Counted from the first letter of the stretch, positions 1 through 9,839 are shown. The stretch: DNA of 64,000 nt from Pseudomonas sp. ML2-2023-3 (GCF_037055275.1 NZ_CP146343.1:1274501-1338500), one strand, 5' to 3'. Translations and numbers: made by a program. The notes: generated from the letters alone by a model not told the origin.

Positions 1-1
1 C

Positions 2-127
2 GTGGCAGAGCGTGTTCCGCTGCACACGGGGCACAACCCGCACAACAAACTGTACCTGGCGACCAAGGCCAACAAGCTCGGTCACATGATGGGCAACCAG
101 CATCAAAACGAGGCTGACCCGGCGTGA
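2..127 (+). CDS. ribA: GTP cyclohydrolase II, C-terminal fragment (5' partial)
   Basis: Only the last 41 residues lie in the window; the gene starts upstream. The fragment carries VPLHTGHNPHN followed by YLATKANKLGHMMG, the C-terminal signature of RibA. RibA opens the GTP ring to give the pyrimidine precursor in the first committed step of riboflavin synthesis. Its TGA stop overlaps the GTG start of the next gene by four bases, so the two are probably translationally coupled. Identification rests on motif recall; the catalytic zinc-binding part is outside the window. Confidence 0.85.
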   Translation: MAERVPLHTGHNPHNKLYLATKANKLGHMMGNQHQNEADPA

Positions 128-543
128 CCCGCGGTCAGCGCCGTCGGCGCCTGAGCTTCAGCTGGTGGCAACAGTTGATACTGACCCTGCTCCCGCTGGT
201 GCTGGCCAACTGGTTTTTTGGCGACTCCGAGCCGCTGTTGCCTGATCTGACGATGCCGTTCTTTATTGCTGGCGTGGCATCCATGTTCGCGACCCTGCGC
301 ACGTTCGGGCCTTACAAACATGGCCTGATCAACCTGCAAAAAGCCCTCGACACCCCGCAAGAACCGGCGGCCTGGGATGAGCTGGCCCGTGTGCGTCATC
401 GTGCCTTGCTGGCAGCGGGGTTGCCCACCTGGATCGCCGCCCTGGCAGTGTTTGTCGGGCTTGAAGGTGTGCCCCTGTTGCTGCTGGCCTTGTCGACGCT
501 GGTCCTGTTTTACCTTTACCGCATTCCCCGCCAGGTCGGCTGA
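124..543 (+). CDS. small integral membrane protein of unknown function
   Basis: This 139-residue protein starts at a GTG inside the ribA stop codon. It has a basic N-terminus (RGQRRRR) and about four hydrophobic segments, near residues 17-33, 45-58, 93-113 and 115-131, with a hydrophilic loop between the second and third. It is much too short for a complete secondary transporter, so a transporter label would not be justified. It sits between ribA and the cobalamin-binding protein gene, which overlaps its stop codon (TGATG). A role in cobalamin or flavin handling is possible from position only. Confidence 0.7.
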   Translation: MTRGQRRRRLSFSWWQQLILTLLPLVLANWFFGDSEPLLPDLTMPFFIAGVASMFATLRTFGPYKHGLINLQKALDTPQEPAAWDELARVRHRALLAAGLPTWIAALAVFVGLEGVPLLLLALSTLVLFYLYRIPRQVG

Positions 544-1340
544 TGCGCGTCTTGCTGGCGGCTCTGCTGCTGAGCGCCAGCATGCCTTCTCTGGCCACCC
601 TCCGTGTGGTCAGCCTTTCACCTTCCTTGTCTGAAATGGTTGTCGAACTGGGCGCTGCCGATGTGCTGGTGGGGCGTCTGGATGCGGGCGAGCCATTACC
701 GGAGCTGGTCAGCGTGCCCTCGGTGGGCCGCTACGGGCAATTGGACATGGAGCGCCTGCTCAGCCTTCAACCCGACCTGCTGTTGCTCTGGCCGGGCAGT
801 GTGGGCATCGCACAGCGCGAACAGCTGCGTAACCTGAAGATTCCGACCTACATTGCTGAGCCCGGTAGCCTCGAACAATTGGCGGATCAGCTTGAAGCCC
901 TGGCCACTGCCCTCGGGCGCCCGGCACGGGGACACCAGTTGGCTGGCCAGTTGCGTCAACGTCTTGCCGGGTTACGGGCGCAGTATCAGAGCGACAAGCC
1001 GGTGCGAGTGTTCTATCAGGTGTGGGATCAGCCTCTGTACACCATCGGTGGCGGGCAAATCATCAGTGATGCGCTGGCCGTGTGCGGGGCGAAAAATGTG
1101 TTTGACGACCTCAAGCTGCCTGCGCCGCAAGTCAGCATTGAATCCGTTCTGCAGCGCAATCCCGAGGTGATCATTGCCAGCACCCAGGCGCAGCTGGATG
1201 CCTGGAAAGCCTGGCCGCAAATTGATGCGGTCAAGCATGGGCGTTTGCTGTTGTTGGCCGACAAAGGCCTGGAACGCCCAAGCGCGCAGATGCTGGAAGC
1301 GACCGCCAGATTGTGTGAGCAGTTGATCAAGGCTCTGTAG
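543..1340 (+). CDS. btuF: periplasmic cobalamin-binding protein (BtuF-like)
   Basis: A 265-residue class III solute-binding protein with a signal peptide (MRVLLAALLLSASMPSLA) and the BtuF/FhuD-type start of the mature domain (VVSLSPSLSEMVVELGA). It would bind vitamin B12 in the periplasm after passage through BtuB and hand it to a BtuCD-type ABC transporter, which is not in this window. It overlaps the preceding membrane-protein gene by one base and converges with btuB across 15 bases. The TAG stop codon lies inside a half REP-like sequence (1336-1353). Specificity for cobalamin rather than an iron chelate is inferred from the adjacent btuB. Confidence 0.8.
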   Translation: MRVLLAALLLSASMPSLATLRVVSLSPSLSEMVVELGAADVLVGRLDAGEPLPELVSVPSVGRYGQLDMERLLSLQPDLLLLWPGSVGIAQREQLRNLKIPTYIAEPGSLEQLADQLEALATALGRPARGHQLAGQLRQRLAGLRAQYQSDKPVRVFYQVWDQPLYTIGGGQIISDALAVCGAKNVFDDLKLPAPQVSIESVLQRNPEVIIASTQAQLDAWKAWPQIDAVKHGRLLLLADKGLERPSAQMLEATARLCEQLIKAL

Positions 1341-1353
1341 TCGCTGCCGCAGG
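1336..1353. repeat. half REP-like sequence
   Basis: The sequence TGTAGTCGCTGCCGCAGG matches one arm of the REP palindromes found later in this window (39473-39561, 43405-43495) but has no opposing arm here. It supplies the stop codon of btuF and lies between the convergent btuF and btuB genes. Confidence 0.6.
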
Positions 1354-1355
1354 TG

Positions 1356-3227
1356 TCATAACTCGGGGGTCCAGGTGATGGCCAACTGCAAGCTGCGCCG
1401 TTCTTCCCGATAGCCGTAGTAGTTGCCGTCATAGCTGTAGAGCGCGCGGGTGAAGCGCTTGTCCAGCAGGTTGTCGACCTTCACATCGAACCGCACTTCT
1501 GAACTGGCCTGCCAGTTGCCGCGCAGTCCCAGCACGTCATACCCGCCAATGGGTTGCTTGTTGTCTTCATCGTTGAAGCTGCTACTCACCGCTTGCCAGC
1601 TGGCGCCGACCCCCATCTTGTCGAATTGCCGATCCAGATCCAGGCTTAACGTCCGGCGTGCGCGACGGCCCAACGTGTGGCCGGTGCCTTTATCGCGAGG
1701 GTCGATGATCGCGATGCCCAGACTGCTCTGCCAGCCGAACCACTCCTGCTGCAAGGCACTTTCGAAACCGGTGATGTGTGCTGCGCCGATGTTCTGCTGG
1801 ATGAAGTCGGCATCGGCCACAATCGCGTCACGAATCTCGGTACGGTACAGCGAGGTTTCCAGGCGGCTGGTTTCACTCAGCTGACTGCGCCACTGCAGTT
1901 CGTAGCTCTTGGAATGTTCCGGTTTGAGATTCGGGTTGCCGAATTGTGGGTAGTACAAATCATTGAACGTAGGTGCGCGAAACCCTTCGCTGTAAGACAG
2001 CAGCACATCATTGTCGGCGTTGAGCGGTACAGTCAGGCTGGCGCTCCAGGTGTTGTGGCTGCCGAATTGCTGGTTCTGGTCGTGACGCAGGCCCAGCTCG
2101 GTCGAAAAGTAATCACCGTGGAAGCGGTGCTGGATAAAGGCGGCGCGGTTCCAGCGACTGTCCTCGTCGAAAACAGTACTGCTGCGCACGCGGTCTTCAT
2201 AGGTGTCTGCGCCCAGGATCAGGGTGTTTTGATCGTCCAGCGTCAGGTTGTTTTGCCAGTTCAGCGAGTCGCGATAGGTATTGAAGCTGTAGAGGTCCGG
2301 GCTGAGCTTGTCCCGGGTTTTTTCACGGTTCTCGCTGTGGCCCAGCTCCAGGCGTGAATTCCAGCGCTCGGCGAGTTGGGCGTCGATAAAACTGGCGACG
2401 CTGCTGATATCGAAGTCGCTGTAAAGTTGCTGGCCGCTGACTGTCATGGTGCTCGGGTCCCAGCGCCCGAACGAGTTGTCGAGTTCGGTCTTGCCGATGT
2501 TCTTCATCGCCGTCAATCCGACCTCAAGGTCTTCGCTCAGGTAGTGGCTCAGATTCAGGCTGAGTGACTTGTTGCGATAAGCATCATGGTCGTTGTCGCT
2601 GGGGAAGGACTCGTGAGTACGGTTGATCCCCGCGGTCTGTTCGAGGCTGGCGCTCAAGTTGTAGCGTGTTTGCGCATCACCACCGAATATCCCGACGCTG
2701 TTGTCTGAGCTGCCATAGCTGCCCATCGCGCTGCGGACTCGAAGCTGCGGGGCCTGATTGGCGCCACGGCGAGTGAAAATCTGAATCACCCCGCCGATCG
2801 CATCACTGCCGTAGATCACTGATCGCGATCCGCGCAGCACTTCCACTCGTTCGATCTGATCGATATTCAGGTACTGCAAGTTGCTGTCGGCCGAAGTGGC
2901 ATTGGCCATGCGTTGGCCGTCCACCAGCACCAGGCTTTGTGCCGACTTGGTGCCGCGAATATAAATCCCCGGCAAACCGCCGCGCCCGCCGCTGCGCGCC
3001 ACTTGAACACCCGGTACCCGGCCCAGCAGGTCGGTCAGGCTGGTGGGTTGCAGGCGGTCGATATCTTCACGGGTGAACACGCTGTTGGCGCTGCTGCTGT
3101 CGGAGCGCGCTTCAACCTGACGATTGCCGGTGATCAGTGTTTGCGGGAGTTTGAGCGCGTTTTCGCGCTCGGCGGCGTTGGCCAGCAACGGGCTGCTGAG
3201 GATTAAAACCAGACGAAGGTGTTTCAT
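1356..3227 (-). CDS. btuB: TonB-dependent outer-membrane cobalamin receptor
   Basis: A 623-residue outer-membrane receptor with a signal peptide (cleavage probably after LLANA). It has a plug domain containing IDRLQPTSLTDLLGRVPG, RGGLPGIYIRG and VEVLRGSRSVIYGSDAIGGV, followed by a beta-barrel of about 480 residues. Length and plug sequence fit the BtuB group (E. coli BtuB is about 614). It would take up B12 using TonB energy. It is convergent with btuF and follows dxs on the same strand. Only about 130 bases, occupied by a REP pair, separate it from dxs. No cobalamin riboswitch is visible there, which is unusual for btuB. Confidence 0.85.
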   Translation of the reverse strand: MKHLRLVLILSSPLLANAAERENALKLPQTLITGNRQVEARSDSSSANSVFTREDIDRLQPTSLTDLLGRVPGVQVARSGGRGGLPGIYIRGTKSAQSLVLVDGQRMANATSADSNLQYLNIDQIERVEVLRGSRSVIYGSDAIGGVIQIFTRRGANQAPQLRVRSAMGSYGSSDNSVGIFGGDAQTRYNLSASLEQTAGINRTHESFPSDNDHDAYRNKSLSLNLSHYLSEDLEVGLTAMKNIGKTELDNSFGRWDPSTMTVSGQQLYSDFDISSVASFIDAQLAERWNSRLELGHSENREKTRDKLSPDLYSFNTYRDSLNWQNNLTLDDQNTLILGADTYEDRVRSSTVFDEDSRWNRAAFIQHRFHGDYFSTELGLRHDQNQQFGSHNTWSASLTVPLNADNDVLLSYSEGFRAPTFNDLYYPQFGNPNLKPEHSKSYELQWRSQLSETSRLETSLYRTEIRDAIVADADFIQQNIGAAHITGFESALQQEWFGWQSSLGIAIIDPRDKGTGHTLGRRARRTLSLDLDRQFDKMGVGASWQAVSSSFNDEDNKQPIGGYDVLGLRGNWQASSEVRFDVKVDNLLDKRFTRALYSYDGNYYGYREERRSLQLAITWTPEL

Positions 3228-3244
3228 GGGCTCTCGGTATCAAA

Positions 3245-3347
3245 CCTGTAGCCGCTGCCGCAGGCTGCGATAAGGTCCGCAGGACCTTCGCTATGTAAAG
3301 CGCGATCCCTTCGGGCTCGATCGCAGCCCGAAGGCAGCGGCTACAGG
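3245..3347. repeat. REP pair (REPIN-like inverted repeat)
   Basis: CCTGTAGCCGCTGCCG at the left and its inverse CGGCTACAGG with CGGGCTGCGATC-type inner arms at the right form a long imperfect inverted repeat between dxs and btuB. It is the same family as the elements at 39473-39561 and 43405-43495. The transcript could form a long hairpin separating dxs from btuB. Confidence 0.75.
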
Positions 3348-3357
3348 TACAGGTTGG

Positions 3358-5256
3358 TCAGAGACCCAGCAATGCCATGCGCTGGCGCACCGAGGCTTCA
3401 ATGCCTGGCGCATCCAGGCCGCACTCGGCCAGCATCTGGCTCGGTTTGGCGTGCTCAACATAGATGTCCGGCAGGCCCAGGTGCAGGACTGACTTGAGCA
3501 CGTTTTCACGGGCCAGGAACTCGCTGACACCCGCACCGGCGCCACCCATGATGGCGTTTTCTTCGATGGTCACCAGCAGCTCATGGCTATCAGCCATTTC
3601 GCGTACCAGTGCTTCATCCATCGGTTTGACGAAGCGCATATCGACCACGGTGGCGTCGATTTTTTCTGCCACGAGCAAGGCTTCGGCCAGTTGCACGCCA
3701 AAAACCAGCATGGCGACCTTGGAGCCCTGGCGACGAATCACGCCTTTGCCGATTTCCAGCGGCTCAAGGTTTTTTTCGATGGGAGCGTTCGGGCCGGTCC
3801 CGCGCGGGTAGCGCACGGCCGCCGGGCCGTTGTACAGATGGCCGGTGGTGAGCATCTTGCGCAGTTCGTTCTCGTCGCTCGGGGTCATGATGACCATGCC
3901 CGGGATGCAACGCAGGAACGACAGGTCGAAGCTGCCTGCGTGGGTCGGGCCGTCTTCGCCCACCAGGCCTGCACGGTCGATGGCGAACAGTACGTCCAGA
4001 TTCTGTACGGCGACGTCATGCACCAACTGGTCGTAACCGCGCTGCAGGAATGTCGAATAAATAGCCACGACAGGCTTGGCGCCTTCGCAGGCCATGCCGG
4101 CAGCGAACGTCACGGCGTGCTGTTCGGCAATCGCCACGTCGAAATAACGCTTGGGGAAACGTTCGCTGAAAGCGATCAGGTCCGAGCCTTCTTTCATGGC
4201 CGGAGTGATGCCCATCAAGCGTTCATCGGCGGCGGCCATGTCGCACAGCCACTCGCCAAAGACGGCCGAGTACTTCGGCCCGCTCGCAACTTTTGGCGCC
4301 GCTTTCGGGGCGTTCAGCGGTTCAAGCTTGGTGATGGCGTGATAGCCGATCGGGTCAGCTTCGGCGGGAGCAAAACCTTTGCCTTTCTTGGTGACGATAT
4401 GCAGGAACTGCGGACCTTTGAGGTCGCGCATATTGCGCAGCGTCGCGATCAGGGTCGGCAGGTCGTGGCCATCGATAGGGCCGATGTAGTTCCAGCCCAG
4501 CTCTTCAAACAGCGTGCCGGGTACCAACATGCCCTTGGCATATTCTTCGGTACGGCGAGCGATTTCCCACGCGCCAGGCAGACGCGAGAGCACCTTTTTG
4601 CTGCCTTCGCGCATGCTGGCGTAAGTGCGGCTCGACAGGATCTTGGCCAGGTAGTTGGACAACCCCCCCACATTGCGCGAAATCGACATGTCGTTGTCGT
4701 TGAGGATCACCAACATGTTGGCATCCACTTCCGGCGCGTGGTTCAGGGCTTCAAAGGCCATGCCGGCGGTCAGCGCTCCGTCACCGATCACGGCGATCGC
4801 CTTGCGGTCGCTGTTCTGCAGGCGGGCGGCAATGGCCATGCCCAGCGCTGCGCTGATCGAGGTGCTGGAGTGGCCAACGCCAAAAGTGTCGTACTCGCTC
4901 TCGGAGCGACGCGGGAAAGCGGCTACGCCGTCTTTCTGGCGCAAGGACGCCATTTGCTCGCGACGGCCCGTGAGGATTTTGTGCGGATACGCCTGATGAC
5001 CCACATCCCACACCAGTCGGTCGTCCGGGGTGTCGAACACGTAGTGCAACGCAATGGTCAGCTCAATGACACCCAGGCCGGCACCGAAATGCCCGCCCGT
5101 CTGGCCGACGGTATAGAGCAATTCCAGGCGCAACTCATCGGCCAGGGTTTCCAGCTCGGCTTCGGCCAGGCGGCGCAGGCCCGCAGGCGTGCCTGCCCGG
5201 TCGAGCAGGGGCGTAGTCGGACGGTTGCGGGGAATCTCTTGAAACGTCGTTGGCAT
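3358..5256 (-). CDS. dxs: 1-deoxy-D-xylulose-5-phosphate synthase
   Basis: This 632-residue thiamine-diphosphate enzyme condenses pyruvate and glyceraldehyde-3-phosphate, the first step of the MEP isoprenoid pathway. Visible signatures are [19 protein letters not shown] near the N-terminus, the cofactor motif [30 protein letters not shown], and [20 protein letters not shown] in the transketolase pyrimidine domain. Length matches the family (about 620). It follows ispA on the same strand after 131 bases, an arrangement seen in many gammaproteobacteria (xseB-ispA-dxs). Confidence 0.97.
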   Translation of the reverse strand: MPTTFQEIPRNRPTTPLLDRAGTPAGLRRLAEAELETLADELRLELLYTVGQTGGHFGAGLGVIELTIALHYVFDTPDDRLVWDVGHQAYPHKILTGRREQMASLRQKDGVAAFPRRSESEYDTFGVGHSSTSISAALGMAIAARLQNSDRKAIAVIGDGALTAGMAFEALNHAPEVDANMLVILNDNDMSISRNVGGLSNYLAKILSSRTYASMREGSKKVLSRLPGAWEIARRTEEYAKGMLVPGTLFEELGWNYIGPIDGHDLPTLIATLRNMRDLKGPQFLHIVTKKGKGFAPAEADPIGYHAITKLEPLNAPKAAPKVASGPKYSAVFGEWLCDMAAADERLMGITPAMKEGSDLIAFSERFPKRYFDVAIAEQHAVTFAAGMACEGAKPVVAIYSTFLQRGYDQLVHDVAVQNLDVLFAIDRAGLVGEDGPTHAGSFDLSFLRCIPGMVIMTPSDENELRKMLTTGHLYNGPAAVRYPRGTGPNAPIEKNLEPLEIGKGVIRRQGSKVAMLVFGVQLAEALLVAEKIDATVVDMRFVKPMDEALVREMADSHELLVTIEENAIMGGAGAGVSEFLARENVLKSVLHLGLPDIYVEHAKPSQMLAECGLDAPGIEASVRQRMALLGL

Positions 5257-5387
5257 CAGGCGAATCGTTATAGGTATAAGAAGAGGCGGCAGTTTACCTT
5301 AAGGAACGTAAGCTGCCCACGCAGTCTGGCACTCGTTAGTAAGACCTTGGCATTAGAGCTGTCAGAAATAATTACCGAGTGTGACGA

Positions 5388-6275
5388 TTAATGGCGGCGC
5401 TCAACGATATATCGCGCCAGTTCACGCAGCGGTTCGGCGCCTGCATCAAAATGCCGCAGGGCGTTGAGTGCCTGGTCGCGCAGATCCAGTGCATAGCCTT
5501 TGGCCTGCTCCAGACCCATCAGCGCCGGGTAGGTCGGTTTGTCGCGTGCAATATCGGCGCCCTGGCGTTTGCCCAACGTCGCGGTATCGCTTTCAACATC
5601 CAGAATGTCGTCCTGAACCTGAAACGCCAGACCAATGGCTCGCGAGTAAATGTTCAGTGCCTGAAGATTTTCGGCAGTCGCGTTGCTGCTGGCCAGGGCG
5701 CCCAGTTGCACACTGGCTTCGATCAGGGCCCCGGTCTTGTGCCGATGCATGTTTTCCAGCGCCGCCTGATCGAGCTTCATGCCTACAGAACCGAGGTCAA
5801 TGGCTTGGCCGCCGACCATGCCCGCCGGGCCTGCAGCCTGTGCGAGGGCAGTCACCATGCGCAAGCGCGTTTCAGCATCCAGGGTGTTGAGTCGGGGGTC
5901 TAGCAGGGCGCTGAACGCAAGGCTTTGCAAACCGTCGCCGGCCAGAATGGCGCAGGCTTCATCGAAGGCCTTGTGGGTGGTGGGCTGGCCGCGTCGCAGA
6001 TCGTCATCATCCATTGCGGGCAAATCATCATGCACCAGCGAATAGGCGTGGATCAGTTCGACGGCACACGCCGCGCCATTGGCTTGCTCGGGGGCGCTGC
6101 CCAGGGCCTGGCAAGCGGCATAGGCCAGTAGCGGGCGAACGCGCTTGCCGCCATTCATGACGCTGTAGCGCATGGCCTCGTAAAGACGGGCCAGCTCAGG
6201 AGCCGGAGCAACAAGCAAACATTCAAGCGCCGCATTGACGCGGGCCTGGCTGCTGATCTGGTAAGCATCAATCAT
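5388..6275 (-). CDS. ispA: farnesyl diphosphate synthase
   Basis: A 295-residue short-chain prenyltransferase that makes farnesyl diphosphate from IPP and DMAPP. The first aspartate-rich motif is [15 protein letters not shown] and the second is QVQDDILD, both complete. The start codon overlaps the xseB stop by four bases (ATGA), so the genes are coupled. Dxs follows and supplies precursors for the same pathway. Confidence 0.96.
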   Translation of the reverse strand: MIDAYQISSQARVNAALECLLVAPAPELARLYEAMRYSVMNGGKRVRPLLAYAACQALGSAPEQANGAACAVELIHAYSLVHDDLPAMDDDDLRRGQPTTHKAFDEACAILAGDGLQSLAFSALLDPRLNTLDAETRLRMVTALAQAAGPAGMVGGQAIDLGSVGMKLDQAALENMHRHKTGALIEASVQLGALASSNATAENLQALNIYSRAIGLAFQVQDDILDVESDTATLGKRQGADIARDKPTYPALMGLEQAKGYALDLRDQALNALRHFDAGAEPLRELARYIVERRH

Positions 6276-6514
6276 TCGGACTGTTCCGCATCAAAAGGCT
6301 CTTGTGCCAACTCACCATCACGCTCAAGCAGGATCTGGACTTTCTGCTCGGCCTGGGCCAATGCGCCCTGGCAGTCACGGGTCAGGCGGATGCCTTGTTC
6401 GAAGGCAGTCAGAGAATCTTCCAGCGACAGCTCGCCATTTTCCAGACGCTCGACCAGTGTTTGCAGGTCAGAGAGCGACTGTTCGAAATCCGGTGAAGCT
6501 TTTTTGCGGGCCAT
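6272..6514 (-). CDS. xseB: exodeoxyribonuclease VII small subunit
   Basis: An 80-residue acidic helical protein with the family pattern [20 protein letters not shown] and [12 protein letters not shown], the normal length for XseB. It forms the single-strand-specific exonuclease VII with XseA, which is encoded elsewhere. It is the first gene of the xseB-ispA-dxs group. Confidence 0.95.
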   Translation of the reverse strand: MARKKASPDFEQSLSDLQTLVERLENGELSLEDSLTAFEQGIRLTRDCQGALAQAEQKVQILLERDGELAQEPFDAEQSE

Positions 6515-6642
6515 GGCGGCATTCTCGGTAGGCGTTAAAACCGGCCGACACTAGCAGACAGCGGGTTTTGGGGCAAATCGGGGGCGGCTTGCCCCCGCTT
6601 CAATTTGACCGATAAAACCCGGAAAACCGGCATGGCGACCCA

Positions 6643-7425
6643 TTAGTCGCGCATGTACCCACCGTCCACGTCCATGATTTCGCCGCTCACAAAACTGGCC
6701 GCATCCGATGCCAGGAAACACACTGCAGCGGCAATGTCCCGCGGTGTTCCGGCACGTCCCAGGGGCATGTCTGCCAGCACCCTGGCCCGTGCGTCAGGGC
6801 TCAGTGCACTGGTCATGTCGGTATCGGTCAAGGCCGGGGAAACGGCATTGGCGGTGATATTGAACGGCCCGGCTTCACGTGCCAGGCCTTTGGTCAGTGC
6901 AATCACGCCCCCTTTGGCGGCGGCGTAGCAGCTGTTGCCCAGCAGCCCGCCACCACGTTTTCCGGCGACAGAGGCTATGTTGATGATTCGTCCCGACCGC
7001 CGGGCCATCATGCCTGGCAATACCGCCTTGGCGCAGTAGAAAACACTGTTCAGGTCGATGGCCATGACCCGTTTCCACTCGGCTGCACTCACCTGCAGCA
7101 GGGGCAAGGTCGAGACGATCCCTGCATTGTTGACCAGGATATCGACGCTGCCCAAGACCCGTTCAACCTGGCTGACCATTGCCTCCACCTGCTGTTCGTC
7201 GGCCACGTCGACCCCCAGCCCGATGGCATGGATGCCCAGTTCGCCCAGTTGGGCAACGGCACGCTCGGCGGCGCTGTGGTCGAGGTCGCAAATCGCGACC
7301 CTTGCTCCGCATTGGCCAAGGGCGACGGCGATGGCATACCCGATCCCGCGGGCAGACCCGGTGACCAGTGCGTTACGGCCCTCCAGCGAAAGGCTGATCG
7401 GCGCAAAATTGGCGGGAGCATTCAT
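6643..7425 (-). CDS. SDR-family NAD(P)-dependent oxidoreductase
   Basis: This 260-residue short-chain dehydrogenase has the Rossmann motif TGSARGIG, NNAG, the active-site Ser in NIASVAG, and YAAAK. The C-terminal GEIMDVDGGYMRD is typical of 3-oxoacyl-ACP reductase-like SDRs. The start is placed at 7425, where AAAGGA precedes MNAPANF; an in-frame ATG 27 bases upstream lacks a good SD. It lies 100 bases downstream of the sigma-54 activator on the same strand and may share its transcript. A role in oxidising a hydroxyacyl intermediate of the neighbouring catabolic cluster is inferred. Confidence 0.9.
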   Translation of the reverse strand: MNAPANFAPISLSLEGRNALVTGSARGIGYAIAVALGQCGARVAICDLDHSAAERAVAQLGELGIHAIGLGVDVADEQQVEAMVSQVERVLGSVDILVNNAGIVSTLPLLQVSAAEWKRVMAIDLNSVFYCAKAVLPGMMARRSGRIINIASVAGKRGGGLLGNSCYAAAKGGVIALTKGLAREAGPFNITANAVSPALTDTDMTSALSPDARARVLADMPLGRAGTPRDIAAAVCFLASDAASFVSGEIMDVDGGYMRD

Positions 7426-7525
7426 TATTATTATCCTTTGGTCTGGGCGCATGTCGGCCTTCCCCCTTGATGGAGAATGGCCGGCTCCGGTTATGTCAGT
7501 CGGTTAAGTCAGTCGGTGAAAGCAG

Positions 7526-8596
7526 TCAGGAAGGGGCGTAGCGGCCCAGTGCCAACTGGTCTTTGAGCGGGGCAATGTTCAGCCGCCGAAGCACGCGATA
7601 CAGCGAAGGTCGGCAGATGCCCAGCGCCCGCGCCGCAGCCGTCATGTTCCAGCGGCAGTCGACGAGTACGCCCAGTACATCTTCGCGCTCACCCAGTGGG
7701 GGCGCGGGGATTCTGCCCAGGCGAATCGGTGTGACGTTGTGCGGGTGTGCACGGGACGGTTGCGCAGGCTGCTCTCCCGTTTGTGCCAGAAAATCCGCAG
7801 GCAGATCACAGCGCTGGATGCGCGCGCCTTCCATGACGGCACAGGCATAGCGAATGACGGCCCGCATCTGGCGCAGGTTGCCAGGCCAGGCATGCCCGAG
7901 GAGCAAGGTCCAGACATCGTTGGCTATCATCTGGCGCGGATCGCAGCCGGGGATCTCGGTGGCGACCATTCGGCACACCAACTCAGCACGGTCAGTGCGA
8001 TCGCGCAGCGGCGGCAATTGCACCACGCCCGTGGCAATGCGATAGAACAGGTCTTCGCGAAAGCTGCCGTTCTCCACCAGTTGCGTAAGGGACTGGTGGG
8101 TCGCACAGATCAGCGCGAAATTCACCGGCACACTGCGCTCGGCACCCAAGGGGGTGATCTCGCGTTCGGCGATCACCCGTAAAAGGCGGGTCTGCTGCTC
8201 GAATGGCATGTCCCCGATTTCATCGAGGAACAAGGTGCCGCCGTCTGCCTGCGCGACCTTGCCTTTTTTGCCCCCCGGCAGGGCGCCGGAAAACGCGCCA
8301 CGGGAATAACCGAACAGCTCGCTTTCGATCAGGGTTTCGGGGATGGACGCGCAGTTGAGGGCAACCATCGGCGCGGCATGGCGCCGGCTGTGTTCGTGCA
8401 GCGCACGGGCCAGCACTTCTTTACCCGTCCCTGTTTCGCCCTGGATGAGCACGGCAATGCCGCGCTCCATCAGGAGCAATGCGCGGCGAAAAGCCTGACG
8501 CACTTGCGGATCAGTGTCGTGGGAAATGTCGCATTCAGGGTGGACAGCAGTTGTACGGTCTTGGGTAAACGAAGGTTGTTCGTATACGGAAGGCAT
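7526..8596 (-). CDS. sigma-54 activator lacking an N-terminal sensor domain
   Basis: At 356 residues this is essentially an AAA+ domain plus a Fis-type helix-turn-helix. Walker A is GETGTGKE (53-60), Walker B is GTLFLDEIGDMP (about 120-131), and the C-terminal helix-turn-helix is NMTAAARALGICRPSLYRVL. The sigma-54 contact loop reads GAFSGA (100-105) in place of GAFTGA. There is almost no sequence before the AAA+ domain, so no GAF, PAS or receiver sensor is present. It probably acts at the two sigma-54 promoters at 9840-9855 and 15262-15277. The start at 8596 is chosen because AAAGGTGA precedes it; a GTG nine bases upstream is the alternative. Confidence 0.9.
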   Translation of the reverse strand: MPSVYEQPSFTQDRTTAVHPECDISHDTDPQVRQAFRRALLLMERGIAVLIQGETGTGKEVLARALHEHSRRHAAPMVALNCASIPETLIESELFGYSRGAFSGALPGGKKGKVAQADGGTLFLDEIGDMPFEQQTRLLRVIAEREITPLGAERSVPVNFALICATHQSLTQLVENGSFREDLFYRIATGVVQLPPLRDRTDRAELVCRMVATEIPGCDPRQMIANDVWTLLLGHAWPGNLRQMRAVIRYACAVMEGARIQRCDLPADFLAQTGEQPAQPSRAHPHNVTPIRLGRIPAPPLGEREDVLGVLVDCRWNMTAAARALGICRPSLYRVLRRLNIAPLKDQLALGRYAPS

Positions 8597-8748
8597 CAGC
8601 GTCACCTTTTATTATTGTATAGCTTGTGACTATGTCGACTCGCCGCACTTGTGATACAGCCGTCGATATGGCGTTAAATGACAGTAACGAGGCGCACCGA
8701 TATTTTCCAATCCATAATAAATCATCCATTGATACCTTTGAGAGCATC

Positions 8749-9657
8749 ATGATCGAGCTCCGTCACTTGAACTATTTCCGCACGCTCGCCGAAACACTGC
8801 ATTTTGGTCGCGCCGCAGAACGGCTGCATATTTCGCAGCCGCCACTGTCGCGGCAAATTGCCATGTTGGAGGAGGAACTCGGGGTAAAGCTCTTTGATCG
8901 ATCGAGTCGACGGGTAGAGCTGACGGAGGCTGGTCAGCGCTTTTACCTGGATACCGCCACGGTGCTGGCTGCGTTCGAACAGGCCAAGCGCAACGCCCTG
9001 GCTGCGGCGCGGGGCGCTGCGGGGGAGCTGTCAGTGGGCTTCATGATGTCAACGGCCTACAGCGTTACCCCGGCGATTACCCGGCGCTACGCGGCGCAGT
9101 TTCCCCAGGTCAGCCTCAAGCTCACCGAGACCTTGCCCCTGGACCTGGCCGAGGACATCAGCAGCGGCAACAAAGACGTTGCCATCATGTACCGCCCCCA
9201 GGACTGCTCCGGGCTCGAATCCGTGACCCTCTACCGGGAAGAAATGACCGTGGTGCTGCCGCCGGGTCATCGACTCCTCGAACAGGCCATCATCGACCCG
9301 AGCGAGCTTGCCGGGGAGACCTTCATCATCGTGCCTCGGCGGATTGCCCCGGCGCTGCACGACATGATCTACAGCTACTGCCTGCAGCACGGTGTTACGC
9401 CGAACATCGGACTGGAAATCAATATGCAGCAAACCATCGTCAACCTGGTGGGCGAAGGCCTGGGGATTGCGATCGTGCCGCGCTCGATGCGCAACATGCG
9501 CCTGACCACCACCACCTTCAAACCGTTGCGCGCTGCACCGGTGATTGAAGTGGTGGCGGTGTGGAAGGCCGACAATCACAACCCCTGTATCGAGACCTTC
9601 ATCGAGAGCGCCCGACAATCCTGTGCGCTGGTGTCTTGTGAAGAGGTGGTGAGTTGA
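8749..9657 (+). CDS. LysR-family transcriptional regulator
   Basis: A 302-residue LTTR with the N-terminal winged helix (MIELRHLNYFRTLAETLHFG, AAERLHISQPPLSRQIAMLE, LFDRSSRRVELTEAG) and a periplasmic-binding-like effector domain, of the BenM/CatM-like size. The start at 8749 gives the canonical LysR N-terminus; upstream in-frame ATG codons would add 41 atypical residues. It is transcribed divergently from the sensorless sigma-54 activator across about 150 bases. It precedes the thiolase operon, so it is a second candidate regulator of the cluster, perhaps the effector sensor. The inducer is unknown. Confidence 0.92.
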   Translation: MIELRHLNYFRTLAETLHFGRAAERLHISQPPLSRQIAMLEEELGVKLFDRSSRRVELTEAGQRFYLDTATVLAAFEQAKRNALAAARGAAGELSVGFMMSTAYSVTPAITRRYAAQFPQVSLKLTETLPLDLAEDISSGNKDVAIMYRPQDCSGLESVTLYREEMTVVLPPGHRLLEQAIIDPSELAGETFIIVPRRIAPALHDMIYSYCLQHGVTPNIGLEINMQQTIVNLVGEGLGIAIVPRSMRNMRLTTTTFKPLRAAPVIEVVAVWKADNHNPCIETFIESARQSCALVSCEEVVS

Positions 9658-9724
9658 GCCGTGGTTGCTGACGGGCGCGCACCTCGACCGGTCGCAAACC
9701 CCTGAGCCCGTACACGGATCTGAA

Positions 9725-9741
9725 GTGACAGCTGTCTCCCT
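9725..9741. promoter_or_regulatory. predicted enhancer site for sigma-54 activator (thiolase operon)
   Basis: GTGACAGCTGTCTCCCT lies about 100 bases upstream of the sigma-54 promoter at 9840. The reverse complement of 15123-15139 differs at one of 17 positions. A weaker relative, GCGACAGTTGCC, is at 9765-9776. Distance and repetition fit an upstream activating sequence, probably for the adjacent EBP; this assignment is inference. Confidence 0.6.
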
Positions 9742-9839
9742 GAGTGTCTCCCGCCTGCGCTCAGGCGACAGTTGCCCCGGCAACCCTAATTCCCCTGCAC
9801 CCCTTGCTGCATAAGGCCTGCGCCAACTTGGCCGGGCTT

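Noticed and set aside
124..543. Annotation as an MFS transporter.
   Set aside because: With 139 residues and about four helices it cannot be a complete MFS protein and no MFS motif is seen.
3228..3357. Cobalamin riboswitch upstream of btuB.
   Set aside because: No B12-box-like sequence was seen and the space is filled by a REP pair.
3583..5391. A long open frame (602 codons) on the plus strand opposite dxs.
   Set aside because: It mirrors dxs codon structure, has no recognisable domain, and dxs is certain on the other strand. High-GC antisense frames of this kind are common.
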